A stretch of DNA of 64,000 nt from Terriglobia bacterium (GTDB lineage Bacteria; Acidobacteriota; Terriglobia; UBA7540), in assembly GCA_035712365.1 (NCBI GenBank), contig DASTAW010000032.1, forward strand, positions 1 to 64,000. The letters are read 5' to 3'. This document shows, piece after piece, positions 8,622-16,864 of the stretch. The stretch's first letter is position 1. Every line of letters starts with the position of its first letter. Under the pieces are notes generated by a model, which made no database searches, was not told the origin of the DNA, and saw nothing but the letters and a program-made list of their open reading frames with translations. The position numbers and the translations under genes are program-made.

Positions 8622-9815
8622 ATGAACGAACCTTCCGCCCCTGCCGTTTGCATCATCATTGAAAACCTGACGGTGCCCGTCGATCGGCGCATGTGGCAGG
8701 AGGCGCGCACGCTTGCCGAAGCCGGTTATCACGTGTCGGTGGTGTGTCCCACCGGGCGCGGCTTTGAGCAGACTTACGAAGTGTGCGAAGGCATTGAAAT
8801 CTACCGGCACAAACTCTGGGAGGCGTCAGGACCGCTCGGGTACTTTTGGGAATACGCCGTCGCTCTGGCTTCGGAATTCCGCCTGGCGCTGAAGGCTTAC
8901 CGCCGGACGCGCTTCCGCATCATCCACGCCGCCAACCCGCCGGACACTATCTTTCTGATCGCACTTTTCTTCCGACTTTTCGGCGTGCGGTTTATCTTTG
9001 ACCACCACGACCTGAACCCGGAACTCTATGAGGCCAAGTTCGGCCGTCGCGGTTTGTTCTATCGTTTCGTGTGCCTCGCGGAGCGGCTGACTTATCGCAC
9101 GGCGACTGTTTCCATTGCCACCAACGAGTCTTATCGCGAGATTGCCCTCACCCGCGGCGGCATGGGCCCGGAGCGGGCCTTCGTCGTCAAAAGTTGTCCC
9201 GACCTTAAAAACATTTGCATTGGTCCGCCACGGCCCGAGTTGAAAAACGGCAAGCCGTTGATGGTGGTCTACGTGGGCGTGATGGGCCCGCAGGACGGCC
9301 TCGATTTGCTGCTGGAGTCGATCCGCTACATCGTCCGGGACGCCGGCCGCGATGATGTCTCGTTTGCGCTGATTGGCAGAGGTCCTGAGACGCCCAGGTT
9401 GAAAGCGCTGACCACGGAGAAAGGGCTGGATTCCTGCGTCACTTTCACCGGACGGGTGCCCGACGCCGAGATGTGGGCCTATCTTTCAACCGCCGATTTG
9501 GGCGTGGCGCCCGATCCGAAGAATCCCATGAACGACAAGTCCACTATGAACAAAATCCTCGAGTATATGGCGTTTAGCCTGCCGGTGGTGCTCTATGACC
9601 TCACCGAGGGCCGCCGCTCGGCAGGTGATGCCGCGCTCTACGCCCGGCCCAACGATCCAACGGATTTCGCGCGGCAGATGATCAAGCTGCTCGACTCCGG
9701 AGAGCTGCGCCGCACGCTTGGCGCCCGCGCCCGCCAGCGCATCGAAGAGGGTCTGAACTGGGACATCGAAAAACGCGAGCTGCTCAAGGCCTATGAAACG
9801 GCGCTGAGCGATTGA
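8622..9815 (+). CDS. GT4-family glycosyltransferase
   Basis: A 397-residue GT-B fold retaining glycosyltransferase, predicted cytoplasmic or membrane-associated. The N-terminal acceptor domain begins with the ENLTVPVDRRMWQEARTLAEAGY segment typical of WbuB-like enzymes. The C-terminal donor domain has VYVGVMGPQDGLDLLLES near residue 208 and a closing LEYMAFSLPVV near residue 310, where GT4 enzymes bind the nucleotide-sugar. It presumably adds a sugar to a lipid-linked repeat unit together with the polyprenyl sugar transferase at 11148. Donor and acceptor are not predictable from sequence alone. Confidence 0.88.
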   Translation: MNEPSAPAVCIIIENLTVPVDRRMWQEARTLAEAGYHVSVVCPTGRGFEQTYEVCEGIEIYRHKLWEASGPLGYFWEYAVALASEFRLALKAYRRTRFRIIHAANPPDTIFLIALFFRLFGVRFIFDHHDLNPELYEAKFGRRGLFYRFVCLAERLTYRTATVSIATNESYREIALTRGGMGPERAFVVKSCPDLKNICIGPPRPELKNGKPLMVVYVGVMGPQDGLDLLLESIRYIVRDAGRDDVSFALIGRGPETPRLKALTTEKGLDSCVTFTGRVPDAEMWAYLSTADLGVAPDPKNPMNDKSTMNKILEYMAFSLPVVLYDLTEGRRSAGDAALYARPNDPTDFARQMIKLLDSGELRRTLGARARQRIEEGLNWDIEKRELLKAYETALSD

Positions 9816-9899
9816 AGTAGTGCCATGCCAGCGGTCTTATGCAGTGGGTGATTGGATACCTTATTCAATGCTGGTGTCCAATATGGTAAAATCAGGCGT

Positions 9900-10103
9900 A
9901 TGGAAACTGCTCGTAAAATCACCGTGGAAGTGCCGCCAGATCTGCTGAAGAAGGCGCAAAAGGCTAGCGGCTCGGGCGTCACTCAAACCGTCCGTGCCGG
10001 CCTCGAACTTGTGGCGGCGTCGGAAACCTATGCTAACCTGCGCAGGCTCCGGGGCAAGGTGCGGTTCTCCCAAAGCCTGGCGGAACTGAAGACCGACCGA
10101 TGA
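9900..10103 (+). CDS. VapB-type antitoxin
   Basis: A 67-residue protein whose N-terminus (RKITVEVPPDLLKKAQKAS) has the beta-strand then helix pattern of ribbon-helix-helix antitoxins. The C-terminal half (GKVRFSQSLAELKTD) would wrap the toxin. The stop overlaps the toxin start by the ATGA arrangement, typical of VapBC operons. The ATG at 9900 is chosen over an upstream in-frame ATG at 9852 because translation from 9900 gives the usual antitoxin length. The pair probably autoregulates by binding its own promoter, as family members do. Confidence 0.8.
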   Translation: METARKITVEVPPDLLKKAQKASGSGVTQTVRAGLELVAASETYANLRRLRGKVRFSQSLAELKTDR

Positions 10104-10480
10104 TTGCCGCCGACACGAGCACCTGGATTGCTTATCTCGAAGGCATCAGGGGCAAAGATGTCCAGTTGCTTGACAAGGCGCTCGGGGACCGGCAGGTCGT
10201 GATGGTGCCTGTTGTGCTGACGGAGCTGTTAAGCGACCCCAAACTTCCCACAAGTGTTTCGAGGACCCTCGCCGAAGTTCCGCTGGTTGAAATCCGATCT
10301 GGTTACTGGGAAAGAGCTGGTGCGCTGCGGGCGTTGGTGCTGGCGAAGCGCCGCAAGGCGCGCCTTGGCGACGCGCTGATCGCTCAGGCCTGCATCGATC
10401 GGGGCATGTCTCTCATTACACGCGACCGGGACTTCCGGGCATTTGCCGAAGCCGCGGGTTTTGACCTCGTGATGGGGTAG
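10100..10480 (+). CDS. vapC: VapC-type PIN-domain ribonuclease toxin
   Basis: A 126-residue PIN-domain protein. Acidic active-site residues are visible: Asp5 in IAADTSTW, Glu in VLTELLSD (about 42), Asp in RLGDALIA (about 92) and Asp in ITRDRDF (about 112). VapC toxins cleave tRNA or rRNA and are held inactive by VapB. It overlaps the antitoxin by 4 nt and sits inside the polysaccharide region between the GT4 gene and the convergent sugar transferase, so it is probably an accessory insertion. Confidence 0.87.
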   Translation: MIAADTSTWIAYLEGIRGKDVQLLDKALGDRQVVMVPVVLTELLSDPKLPTSVSRTLAEVPLVEIRSGYWERAGALRALVLAKRRKARLGDALIAQACIDRGMSLITRDRDFRAFAEAAGFDLVMG

Positions 10481-10758
10481 GGAAAGCGAGCAGAAAATCG
10501 GTCGCTGTCCCTTCGGCGATCCCCTGCCCTATTCGCCATGCCATTGATAAACAACCCACTTAGCCCACCTGGGCCTACGGCCCTGCCAGGCCACCAACGC
10601 AGCCTACACATCCGATTGCAGATTTCGGCCATTTGAGGTACTCTCCGTGTGCGGTGGCTCGTGGGGCTCGAGTCAAATGCTCAAGCACCAGGGCAATGCC
10701 GGACGCGCCGCAGCCTAACCGGGAGGGAGGCAGCCAAAATCATCACCGGAAGGTGCGA

Positions 10759-10962
10759 ATGGAAGAGAAACATGTGCTGGATGTGGTTTCCGCAATCCTC
10801 GCAAGCGGGATCGTTGCGCGGCGGGCGAAGGGGTCGCCGAAAAACGCGGCGAAGATCTTCTTTGACGTCCGGGACGAAGTGCTGAAAGGCATGCTTGATC
10901 GTGAGCTGGACAGGCTCCCGATTTATCTTACTCAGAGCTCTCCCAAGAGAGTTGAGCATTAA
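10759..10962 (+). CDS. Hypothetical small protein
   Basis: A 67-residue frame starting at an ATG with GGAAGG 6 nt upstream. The sequence has an amphipathic N-terminal half (EEKHVLDVVSAILASGIVA) and a charged C-terminal half. I do not recognise a family. It lies between VapC and the convergent sugar transferase gene, on the same strand as the toxin-antitoxin pair. Support is the Shine-Dalgarno and plausible composition only. Confidence 0.4.
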   Translation: MEEKHVLDVVSAILASGIVARRAKGSPKNAAKIFFDVRDEVLKGMLDRELDRLPIYLTQSSPKRVEH

Positions 10963-11147
10963 CCTGCTGTGCAAGGCGCTCAAGGCCGGGACTGTAATCC
11001 AGCCGGGCTGGAGCACGGCGGCGCGTGCAGCGCGAGTGCCGCAATAGGCGCCGGCGGCGCAATATGCCGGGCGCTCGCAGGCCCTGCAACTCAAACACTT
11101 GTACGGACGGTAGTCCTGCCTTGTATTTGCACCCGCGAATCAAACAG

Positions 11148-12572
11148 TCAGCTTGCGCCGCGGCCCAGGAGAACAACGGGGATGGTTTTCAGCAGGATTT
11201 TGAGGTCCAGGCCCGGCGACCAGTTGTCGATGTACTCCATGTCGAGTTCCATCCAGCGGCGGAAGTTCAACTGATTGCGCCCTTCGAGCGCCCACAGGCA
11301 GGTGAGGCCGGGCTGCATGCGCAGACGGCGGCGCTGCCAGCCGGCGTATCTTTCCACTTCCTCGGGCAGCGGCGGGCGCGGCCCCACAAACGACATGTCG
11401 CCTTTCAGAATGTTGAGAAGCTGCGGCAGCTCGTCGAGCGAGAACTTGCGCATCAGGCGGCCGACGGCGGTGCGCCGCGGGTCATTCCGGATTTTGAACA
11501 CCGGACCGTCGGCTTCGTTTAACGCGGCGAGTTCTTCGCGCCGCAGGTCGGCGCCGGCGTGCATCGAGCGGAACTTGTAAACCGTGAATTTCCTTCCTCC
11601 CAGCCCACAGCGCACTTGCCGATAAAAAACCGGTCCCGAGGATGTCAACCGGATGATGGCGGCGAGCAGCAGCAGCAGCGGCGAAAGGATCATCAACAGC
11701 ACCAGGGCCATGGCGAAATCGATGGCGCGCTTTAGCAGCAACAGATACTCGTTTTCGGGCGTGGTGGTGAAGGTGAGCAGCGGCATTTCTTCCAGGCGAT
11801 CGAGGTAAACCCGCGAGATGACGTGCGGGAAAAAGTTGAGCAGCACACGCGTCTTCACGCCTTCCTCTTCGCAAAGCCGGAAAGCGTCTTCAATCCTTTC
11901 CATGTCGCCCTTGGCGGCGGCGAAAACGACTTCGTCAATCACATGCCGGCGGACGAGTTCGGGCAACTGCCCAAGCGAGTAGACCGGGTACTGCCTGCGC
12001 AGGCCGCAGGCGGGCTGGGAATTTGCAGCCGCCGGTCCAATGCGCGCAAATCCGAAAATTCGCATGCCGCGTTTTTCATTGGCTTCGATGGCCTTTGCAA
12101 TTTCAGCCACGCCTGGCCAGTCGCCCACAAGGAGAAATTCGCGGTAGCCGCCAAAATTGCGCCGGAGCGGGTCTCCAAGCCACCGTGCCGCCAACCGAAA
12201 CGCAACCATGGCCACCAGAAGGATGACCGCATAGAGCGCAAGCAACAGGCGGCTGATGTAAACCAGTTTGAAAGCGAAGATGGTGGCGAACAACAGCGCG
12301 GTGCCGAGGAAAGCCGCCTTGATGGGGTCCCAGAAAGTCCGCAGGAGGTTTTCTTCCTGGATTTCGCGATAGCTGCCCGTTACAACGCCGACAACAATCC
12401 AAAGGATGACGGCATACGGAATGATCCACAGGTAATTTGAATCCTGATAGAGCGGCTGTGGCGTAATGAAGCGCGCGCGAACCCAATAGGCCAGCGCAAA
12501 ACTGCCGAGCGCAAGCACAGTGTCAGCCAGCAGGTAGAGGACCCCGATCATCTGTTTGTGGCGGGAAAACAT
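11148..12572 (-). CDS. Polyprenyl-phosphate sugar-1-phosphate transferase
   Basis: A 474-residue membrane enzyme of the WbaP/WcaJ type, which starts surface-polysaccharide repeat units by moving a sugar-1-phosphate onto undecaprenyl phosphate. Four hydrophobic segments fill about residues 5-125. A CoA-binding-like Rossmann domain follows (FLLVGDWPGVAEIAKAI near 145), then a further membrane segment near residue 285. The C-terminal catalytic domain has TVYKFRSMHAGAD and SLDELPQLLNILKGDMSFVGPRPPLPEEV, the family signature. It is convergent with the VapBC region and completes the polysaccharide cluster. Confidence 0.92.
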   Translation of the reverse strand: MFSRHKQMIGVLYLLADTVLALGSFALAYWVRARFITPQPLYQDSNYLWIIPYAVILWIVVGVVTGSYREIQEENLLRTFWDPIKAAFLGTALLFATIFAFKLVYISRLLLALYAVILLVAMVAFRLAARWLGDPLRRNFGGYREFLLVGDWPGVAEIAKAIEANEKRGMRIFGFARIGPAAANSQPACGLRRQYPVYSLGQLPELVRRHVIDEVVFAAAKGDMERIEDAFRLCEEEGVKTRVLLNFFPHVISRVYLDRLEEMPLLTFTTTPENEYLLLLKRAIDFAMALVLLMILSPLLLLLAAIIRLTSSGPVFYRQVRCGLGGRKFTVYKFRSMHAGADLRREELAALNEADGPVFKIRNDPRRTAVGRLMRKFSLDELPQLLNILKGDMSFVGPRPPLPEEVERYAGWQRRRLRMQPGLTCLWALEGRNQLNFRRWMELDMEYIDNWSPGLDLKILLKTIPVVLLGRGAS

Positions 12573-12884
12573 GCGCGCTTTTCACAGCCCGATGGGCATT
12601 CCTATCTTAGCAGAACGCGGGCGCGGAAGAATGCGTGTGATACGCCGCTCGGCCACTGTCCGAGAGCCTTTCCCGCTCATTGCGCGGGAGCAGCAGACGT
12701 AGACCAAAAGGCCGCTTCCGGTTGCAGAGCGGCCCCTTGACTGGGGACAAAGCGAAATCCGAAGCTGTGCTAGACTCGAGACCTGCCATACGAACACGTT
12801 CATCTTTATCATTGGTGGTTTCGGCGCAGGGGCAAAGCGCAAAAGAGACGAATACGGGGAATAGGGGGACGGCAAATCATCTAT
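12573..12884. other. Intergenic region, no gene seen
   Basis: This 312-nt spacer lies between two leftward genes. It holds a short inverted repeat (TCCCGCTCATTGCGCGGGA, about 12673-12691) and the string GTGCTAGACTCGA near 12768, which recurs at about 15086 just upstream of the GT2 gene, where it could serve as a -10 region. No open frame here has ribosome-binding support. Confidence 0.4.
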
Positions 12885-13928
12885 TTATTTCTGGTGGGTC
12901 GCGCGGACTTCTGTGACCACCTGGCGGACCGCATCAACAATCATCGCCGCCGTCAATGGATGGTTTTCAATCATCAGCTTGCCTTGCGTTGACAGACGTG
13001 CCAATCCTGGCTGGACCTGTTCCCGCTGGTATTTGTTCCACGCTGCCTCGGTCGAACCCGGGACGGAATCCTTCTCAGGGAAATCGTATTCAGGTGCAAG
13101 CACGAGCAGCGGAATGGCACCCAGACTCCCCGCCGCCTCCACCTGCTGCATGCTCTTTTCCCGAGCGCACAATTCGCTGCCTTGCACGGCGGTGGGATTG
13201 TCGGAGAGAAAATCGAGCTCCGTCTGTTCCGCCGGCGTCAGGCCGAAGCTTGTCGTTCTGCGCGGTTTTTGGGACTTAGTCAACAAGCGGTTCAAACCGC
13301 TCCTGGCCAAGAGTGGAAAAACTGTGCATGCGGCGGCTCGGACGCGAGGCGCGAACGACCCGAATTCTCTTGCCCATCCGCCTTTGGCGTTCTCGGGGTA
13401 TAGAGCGGCCGCACGGGGATCGTCCACTCCGTTGGCGTTCAGCATGACAACGCCGGCGACTTCGCTAGGATACAGCCCGTGATAAACGCGAAGGTGCGAC
13501 GCTGCGTCGCCAGCGCCAACCAGCACGTAGGGCGGGGGAACGCCTGCGTCATGAAGGAGCGCATGGAGGTCTTCGACGACATCCTTAAAAGTGCGCGGGA
13601 TTGGGGCCGGTTCACTCCATCCATAGGCCGCACGGTCGTACCAGCAGGCGCCAGAGAACTTCGCCACTTCGCGTTGAACGGCGGACCAACTGTAACCGGC
13701 CGCGTGCCCGAAGGTATCGGATACGACCGTCGGACCGCCTTCCCCTGAGCAGTAAATATTAAGCGTGCGGCCGCCAATATCCACGGACCGACCAATCTGC
13801 GGGTAGCGCCCCCGGTCCTTCCGCTCGCCGACCTTTTCATAAATCATTCCTGCAATGACCAGCACTAATATGGCCGGGAGACCTATCTTGGCCGCAGAAC
13901 TGATCCATCGTTTTACGCCTGGTCGCAT
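12885..13928 (-). CDS. Alpha/beta-hydrolase-fold protein lacking the nucleophile Ser
   Basis: A 347-residue membrane-anchored protein (one hydrophobic segment near residues 15-32) whose body aligns with alpha/beta hydrolases: CWYDRAAYGWSEPAP, then YVLVGAGDAASHLRVYHGLYPSEVAGVVMLNA, and a late IENHPLT that could hold the catalytic His. Relatives normally carry VGHSMGG at the nucleophile elbow; here it reads VGAGDAA, so the Ser is replaced. The protein may be catalytically dead or use another residue. The start at 13928 has GGAGG 9 nt upstream; a longer frame reaches 13949. It is the last gene of the PadR operon, 70 nt after the membrane protein. Confidence 0.75.
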   Translation of the reverse strand: MRPGVKRWISSAAKIGLPAILVLVIAGMIYEKVGERKDRGRYPQIGRSVDIGGRTLNIYCSGEGGPTVVSDTFGHAAGYSWSAVQREVAKFSGACWYDRAAYGWSEPAPIPRTFKDVVEDLHALLHDAGVPPPYVLVGAGDAASHLRVYHGLYPSEVAGVVMLNANGVDDPRAAALYPENAKGGWAREFGSFAPRVRAAACTVFPLLARSGLNRLLTKSQKPRRTTSFGLTPAEQTELDFLSDNPTAVQGSELCAREKSMQQVEAAGSLGAIPLLVLAPEYDFPEKDSVPGSTEAAWNKYQREQVQPGLARLSTQGKLMIENHPLTAAMIVDAVRQVVTEVRATHQK

Positions 13929-13998
13929 AGGACACACCTCCGCGCGCACAGACTCACACCGTCTGAGTCATACAGGAATCAATGTGAGTTCGTGACAG

Positions 13999-14514
13999 CT
14001 AAAGTTTGATCCAAACGCCGCTGGCCCTCCGTCTTCGGGCCATCAGGTAAGCTCCGAGCAGGCTGACAACTCCCAGCCCCAGCATGACAACAGCGCCGGC
14101 TTCAAGGGCAAAGACCGTGCCCTGCCATTCCGCGACAGGACTCGCAAATCCCCGAGGCAATGCCCTGCGGGTGAGAATTGCAGTAGTAAAACCTGCTAGG
14201 ATCAGAATTCCGCAGATTGCGGCAGGGATGACAAGCGATTCCGCGAGTGTAACGGCCGAGGAAGCGACTCTCTCAGTTGTGGCCAGCGCTTCACCCCATT
14301 CTTTGCCGAGCGATCGAGCAAAGTCATAGAGTATGCGAAACCAAAACGCGAACCGTTTGCTGAGTGTGCCGTCCCGCAGATGGAGAGCATAAGCGTCGTC
14401 AAAAATCTGGAGCATCTCCGGACCGAAACGAACCCGGAAATCAGGCGGGTAAAGTAGCAGTAAGCGTCCGTAGAGACGCTCCACGAACCTTTCGTTTAGG
14501 GTAAGAACCGCCAT
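13999..14514 (-). CDS. Small membrane protein, permease-prefix-like
   Basis: A 171-residue protein. Its N-terminus (YGRLLLLYPPDFRVRFGPEMLQIFDDAY) matches the cytoplasmic prefix seen before FtsX-like permease domains in Acidobacteriota, but only two hydrophobic segments follow (about residues 92-114 and 135-157) and no permease domain. It starts 8 nt after the PadR gene, so the two are probably co-transcribed. PadR regulators in this phylum frequently sit next to such proteins. Function unknown. Confidence 0.7.
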   Translation of the reverse strand: MAVLTLNERFVERLYGRLLLLYPPDFRVRFGPEMLQIFDDAYALHLRDGTLSKRFAFWFRILYDFARSLGKEWGEALATTERVASSAVTLAESLVIPAAICGILILAGFTTAILTRRALPRGFASPVAEWQGTVFALEAGAVVMLGLGVVSLLGAYLMARRRRASGVWIKL

Positions 14515-14522
14515 AAGCCTCC

Positions 14523-14909
14523 TTAAGCATTTTTCAGCTTGCGAACGGTTCGGGTTGATCGCGCAAGGCGGGCAAGATCTTCGAGCCTTTTGGCTTCCGC
14601 CGCCAGCGCGCGTCCGCCCTGGCCGGTCAGGCGATAGTACCGGCGCCGGCTGTCATCCATTTCGGGGTCGGGGCGCTCTTCCGATTCCTCGATCAGTCCG
14701 TCTCTAAGCAGTCGGCTGATGGCGCCGTAAAGGGTGCCAGGTCCAAGGCGCACCGTTCCTCCGCTTCTGTTGCTGACCTCCTGCATGATGGCGTATCCGT
14801 GCCGATCGCCGTCAGCCAGCGCAATGAGAATGTAGAAGACCGCCGGCGTGAGCGGCGAGCTGGTTTCCGAACGGTTCCGGGCTGTCCTCGGGTGTTCGTT
14901 CGTGCTCAT
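14523..14909 (-). CDS. PadR-family transcriptional regulator
   Basis: A 128-residue winged-helix repressor. The domain spans about residues 20-105: PAVFYILIALADGDRHGYAI, then LGPGTLYGAISRLLRDGLIEE (recognition helix and wing), and RRYYRLTGQG. PadR proteins usually bind a palindrome overlapping their own promoter and release it on binding a small molecule or envelope stress signal. Here a perfect palindrome overlaps the predicted -35 box just upstream. The predicted -10 ends only 5 nt before the ATG, so the mRNA may be leaderless. It heads a three-gene leftward operon. Confidence 0.9.
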   Translation of the reverse strand: MSTNEHPRTARNRSETSSPLTPAVFYILIALADGDRHGYAIMQEVSNRSGGTVRLGPGTLYGAISRLLRDGLIEESEERPDPEMDDSRRRYYRLTGQGGRALAAEAKRLEDLARLARSTRTVRKLKNA

Positions 14910-14913
14910 CCTG

Positions 14914-14941
14914 AATATATCCTCGTCCGCTATATCGTCAA
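14914..14941 (-). promoter_or_regulatory. Predicted sigma-70 promoter of the padR operon
   Basis: Reading leftward, TTGACG (14941-14936) and TATATT (14919-14914) are spaced by 16 nt. Transcription would begin at or next to the PadR ATG at 14909, leaving no room for a Shine-Dalgarno in the mRNA. Confidence 0.6.
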
Positions 14942-14950
14942 ACGATATAG
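14930..14950. promoter_or_regulatory. Perfect palindrome, likely PadR operator
   Basis: Two 8-nt arms, CTATATCG and CGATATAG, are separated by TCAAA. The palindrome overlaps the predicted -35 box of the padR operon and lies 21 nt upstream of the start codon, the expected place for autorepression. Confidence 0.75.
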
Positions 14951-15105
14951 TAGGGCGCCCCCAGCCCGGCTGTCAAGCAATATCTGTTGCCGAGGCTGAC
15001 CGGACGCCTCGACCTGGTGCAGGCGGGACGTGGCCGATCCGGAAATCGGTTCACCGGCGGGCTCCGGGGTGGAATGTAGAGTTGTGCTAGACTCGAAACT
15101 CTTCC

Positions 15106-16335
15106 ATGGGCACGGCGTTCATCATTTTCACCATCCTGGGACTTCTGCTCCTGGCGCAAAGTGCAACGTCGCTGCGTGAGGGGTTGCGATTTCGGCGCTA
15201 CGTGCGGCGATGCCGGGCGCAGCCGATTGGAGACTTTGCGCCGAAGGCGGGCGTGGTGATTCCGGTAACGGGAGAGAACGCATCGCTTAAGGAAAATATC
15301 GCCGCCTTTATGACACAAAAATATCCGCAATACGATTTGGTGCTGGTGGTGAGCGACGAAAGTGACCCTGCCTGTGGGACTTTGAGCGCGCTGATAACGG
15401 AAGCAGCGCCTGGCTCTGGTGCTCCCTGCAAGGCATCGCTGGTGGTGGCGGGACTTGCTCAGGCGCAAGGGCAAAAAGTGCATAATTTGTTGCGCGGGCT
15501 GGATGCGATCGATTCCGGGGCTGAGGTCCTGGTTTTTGCCGACGCGGACGCACGGCCCGGCTCGACGTGGCTGCGGTCGCTGGTGGCGCCACTGGCCAAC
15601 AGTAATGTGACGGTCACTACAGGTTTCCGCTGGTATCTGCCGGGTCAGACCTTCGTCTCACAACTGCGCGCTGCCTGGGATACCTCCATCGCAACCCTTA
15701 TGGGAGAGCACGACAGCAGTTTTCCCTGGGGCGGCTCGATGGCCATCCGCGCGGAAGACTTTGGCCGCCTACACGTGCGCGAGCGATACTGGACCTCAAC
15801 GGTCAGCGACGACTATTGCCTCGGCCGTGCGGTCCAGGATGCAGGCGGCAGAATTCGGTTTGAGCCGCGCTGTCTGGTGGCTTCGCGCCAGGATTCTTCT
15901 TTAGCGGAGTTCCTGCGCTGGGCCAATCGACAGCTCATCATCACGCGGGTCTACGCTCCGCGGTTGTGGGCGATGGGGCTGGCGGCCCATTTGCTTTACT
16001 CGCTGGCCTTCGTTTGTGGTTTTCTTGTGCTGCTTACGCCGGCGGCCGCTGGGTGGGAACGCATTGCAGTTGCCGCCCTGCTTGCAGTCATTCTCGCCTT
16101 GGGAATGGCAAAAGGGAAGATTCGTGAAGCTGTGGCCGGCGAGATTTTTCCGGAAGAGCGCGAATTTCTGGCCAGGTACGGAAAGCGGTACTGGCAAATG
16201 ACGCTGCTGGTTCCCTGGGTAATGCTTTGGAATTTTGTGGTAGCGGGATTCGTTCGGACGATTGAATGGAGCGGGGTCCGTTACCGCATGCGCTCCGACC
16301 ACGAGGTGGAAATTTTAGGACGGGACCCGCGCTGA
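15106..16335 (+). CDS. Membrane GT2-family glycosyltransferase
   Basis: A 409-residue protein with an N-terminal membrane segment (residues 3-22), a GT-A domain and C-terminal hydrophobic segments (about 295-330 and 360-385). Domain marks are [18 protein letters not shown], the DADAR metal-binding motif near residue 147, and a late DDYCLGRA with the catalytic Asp pair. The organisation resembles ceramide-glucosyltransferase-like and HpnI-like enzymes that glycosylate membrane lipids. The acceptor is not known. It is transcribed divergently from the PadR operon. The string GTGCTAGACTCGA about 20 nt upstream may hold its -10 region. Confidence 0.85.
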   Translation: MGTAFIIFTILGLLLLAQSATSLREGLRFRRYVRRCRAQPIGDFAPKAGVVIPVTGENASLKENIAAFMTQKYPQYDLVLVVSDESDPACGTLSALITEAAPGSGAPCKASLVVAGLAQAQGQKVHNLLRGLDAIDSGAEVLVFADADARPGSTWLRSLVAPLANSNVTVTTGFRWYLPGQTFVSQLRAAWDTSIATLMGEHDSSFPWGGSMAIRAEDFGRLHVRERYWTSTVSDDYCLGRAVQDAGGRIRFEPRCLVASRQDSSLAEFLRWANRQLIITRVYAPRLWAMGLAAHLLYSLAFVCGFLVLLTPAAAGWERIAVAALLAVILALGMAKGKIREAVAGEIFPEEREFLARYGKRYWQMTLLVPWVMLWNFVVAGFVRTIEWSGVRYRMRSDHEVEILGRDPR

Positions 16336-16337
16336 TC

Positions 16338-16694
16338 TCATTTTTTCGCCGCAGGTTTAGCCTTATGGCGAATCAGAGGCCGGGCGCCGGACTCGGTCTT
16401 TGGATTATTGGCGGCCGGGGCCTCCGCAGGACTCGCGGAGGGAGAGACCTTGGCCAGCACCTGGTCGAAGGCAGTCGCTTTGGGCGCTTTCTTCTTTTCC
16501 TTTCCTTCCAGGTAAGGATGCTCGGAGTAGCAGGTCTGGCAGATGACCTTTGCCACCCTGTCGCCCACAAAGCTTGCGATGGCGTGGTTCATCAGGCGCT
16601 TGCAGCGCGGGCAGTGGTCGTCAATCAGGTCGCCAAGCCGCGGAGGACGGTTATCCAGCCATGAATTATCGGTGGCCATAGTCGTGTTGCTCAT
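16338..16694 (-). CDS. Zinc-ribbon-like hypothetical protein
   Basis: A 118-residue protein with a CPRC knuckle (about residue 30) and a CQTC knuckle (about residue 55), spaced as in a zinc ribbon, followed by a Lys/Ala/Pro-rich disordered tail. No catalytic motif is visible; such proteins may bind nucleic acid or a partner. The start at 16694 is preferred to an upstream in-frame ATG at 16760; a TATAAT string overlaps the start, so a leaderless or slightly later start (16679) is also possible. It is convergent with the GT2 gene, with 2 nt between stops. Confidence 0.6.
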   Translation of the reverse strand: MSNTTMATDNSWLDNRPPRLGDLIDDHCPRCKRLMNHAIASFVGDRVAKVICQTCYSEHPYLEGKEKKKAPKATAFDQVLAKVSPSASPAEAPAANNPKTESGARPLIRHKAKPAAKK

Positions 16695-16763
16695 TATAAC
16701 CGGACGGCCCTCAAATTCAAACCTTCGGGCGGACGGGTAAGGGCGGTTGGATGCAGCCACTGT

Positions 16764-16807
16764 GGCGCCTGATGAGGGTCAGTCAGCACGGCTCGATCAT
16801 CAGCGCC
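16764..16807. other. Long-loop inverted repeat between divergent genes
   Basis: Arms of 11 paired bases (GGCGCCTGATGA with one bulged C, and TCATCAGCGCC) flank a 21-nt loop. It lies in the spacer between the zinc-ribbon gene and the AI-2E family gene and could be an operator or an mRNA hairpin; nothing further supports either role. Confidence 0.4.
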
Positions 16808-16864
16808 GGACGGACTGCGGGTATGGAATTTTGGGGCCTGCCAAGTTAAAATCATTCACGAGTC

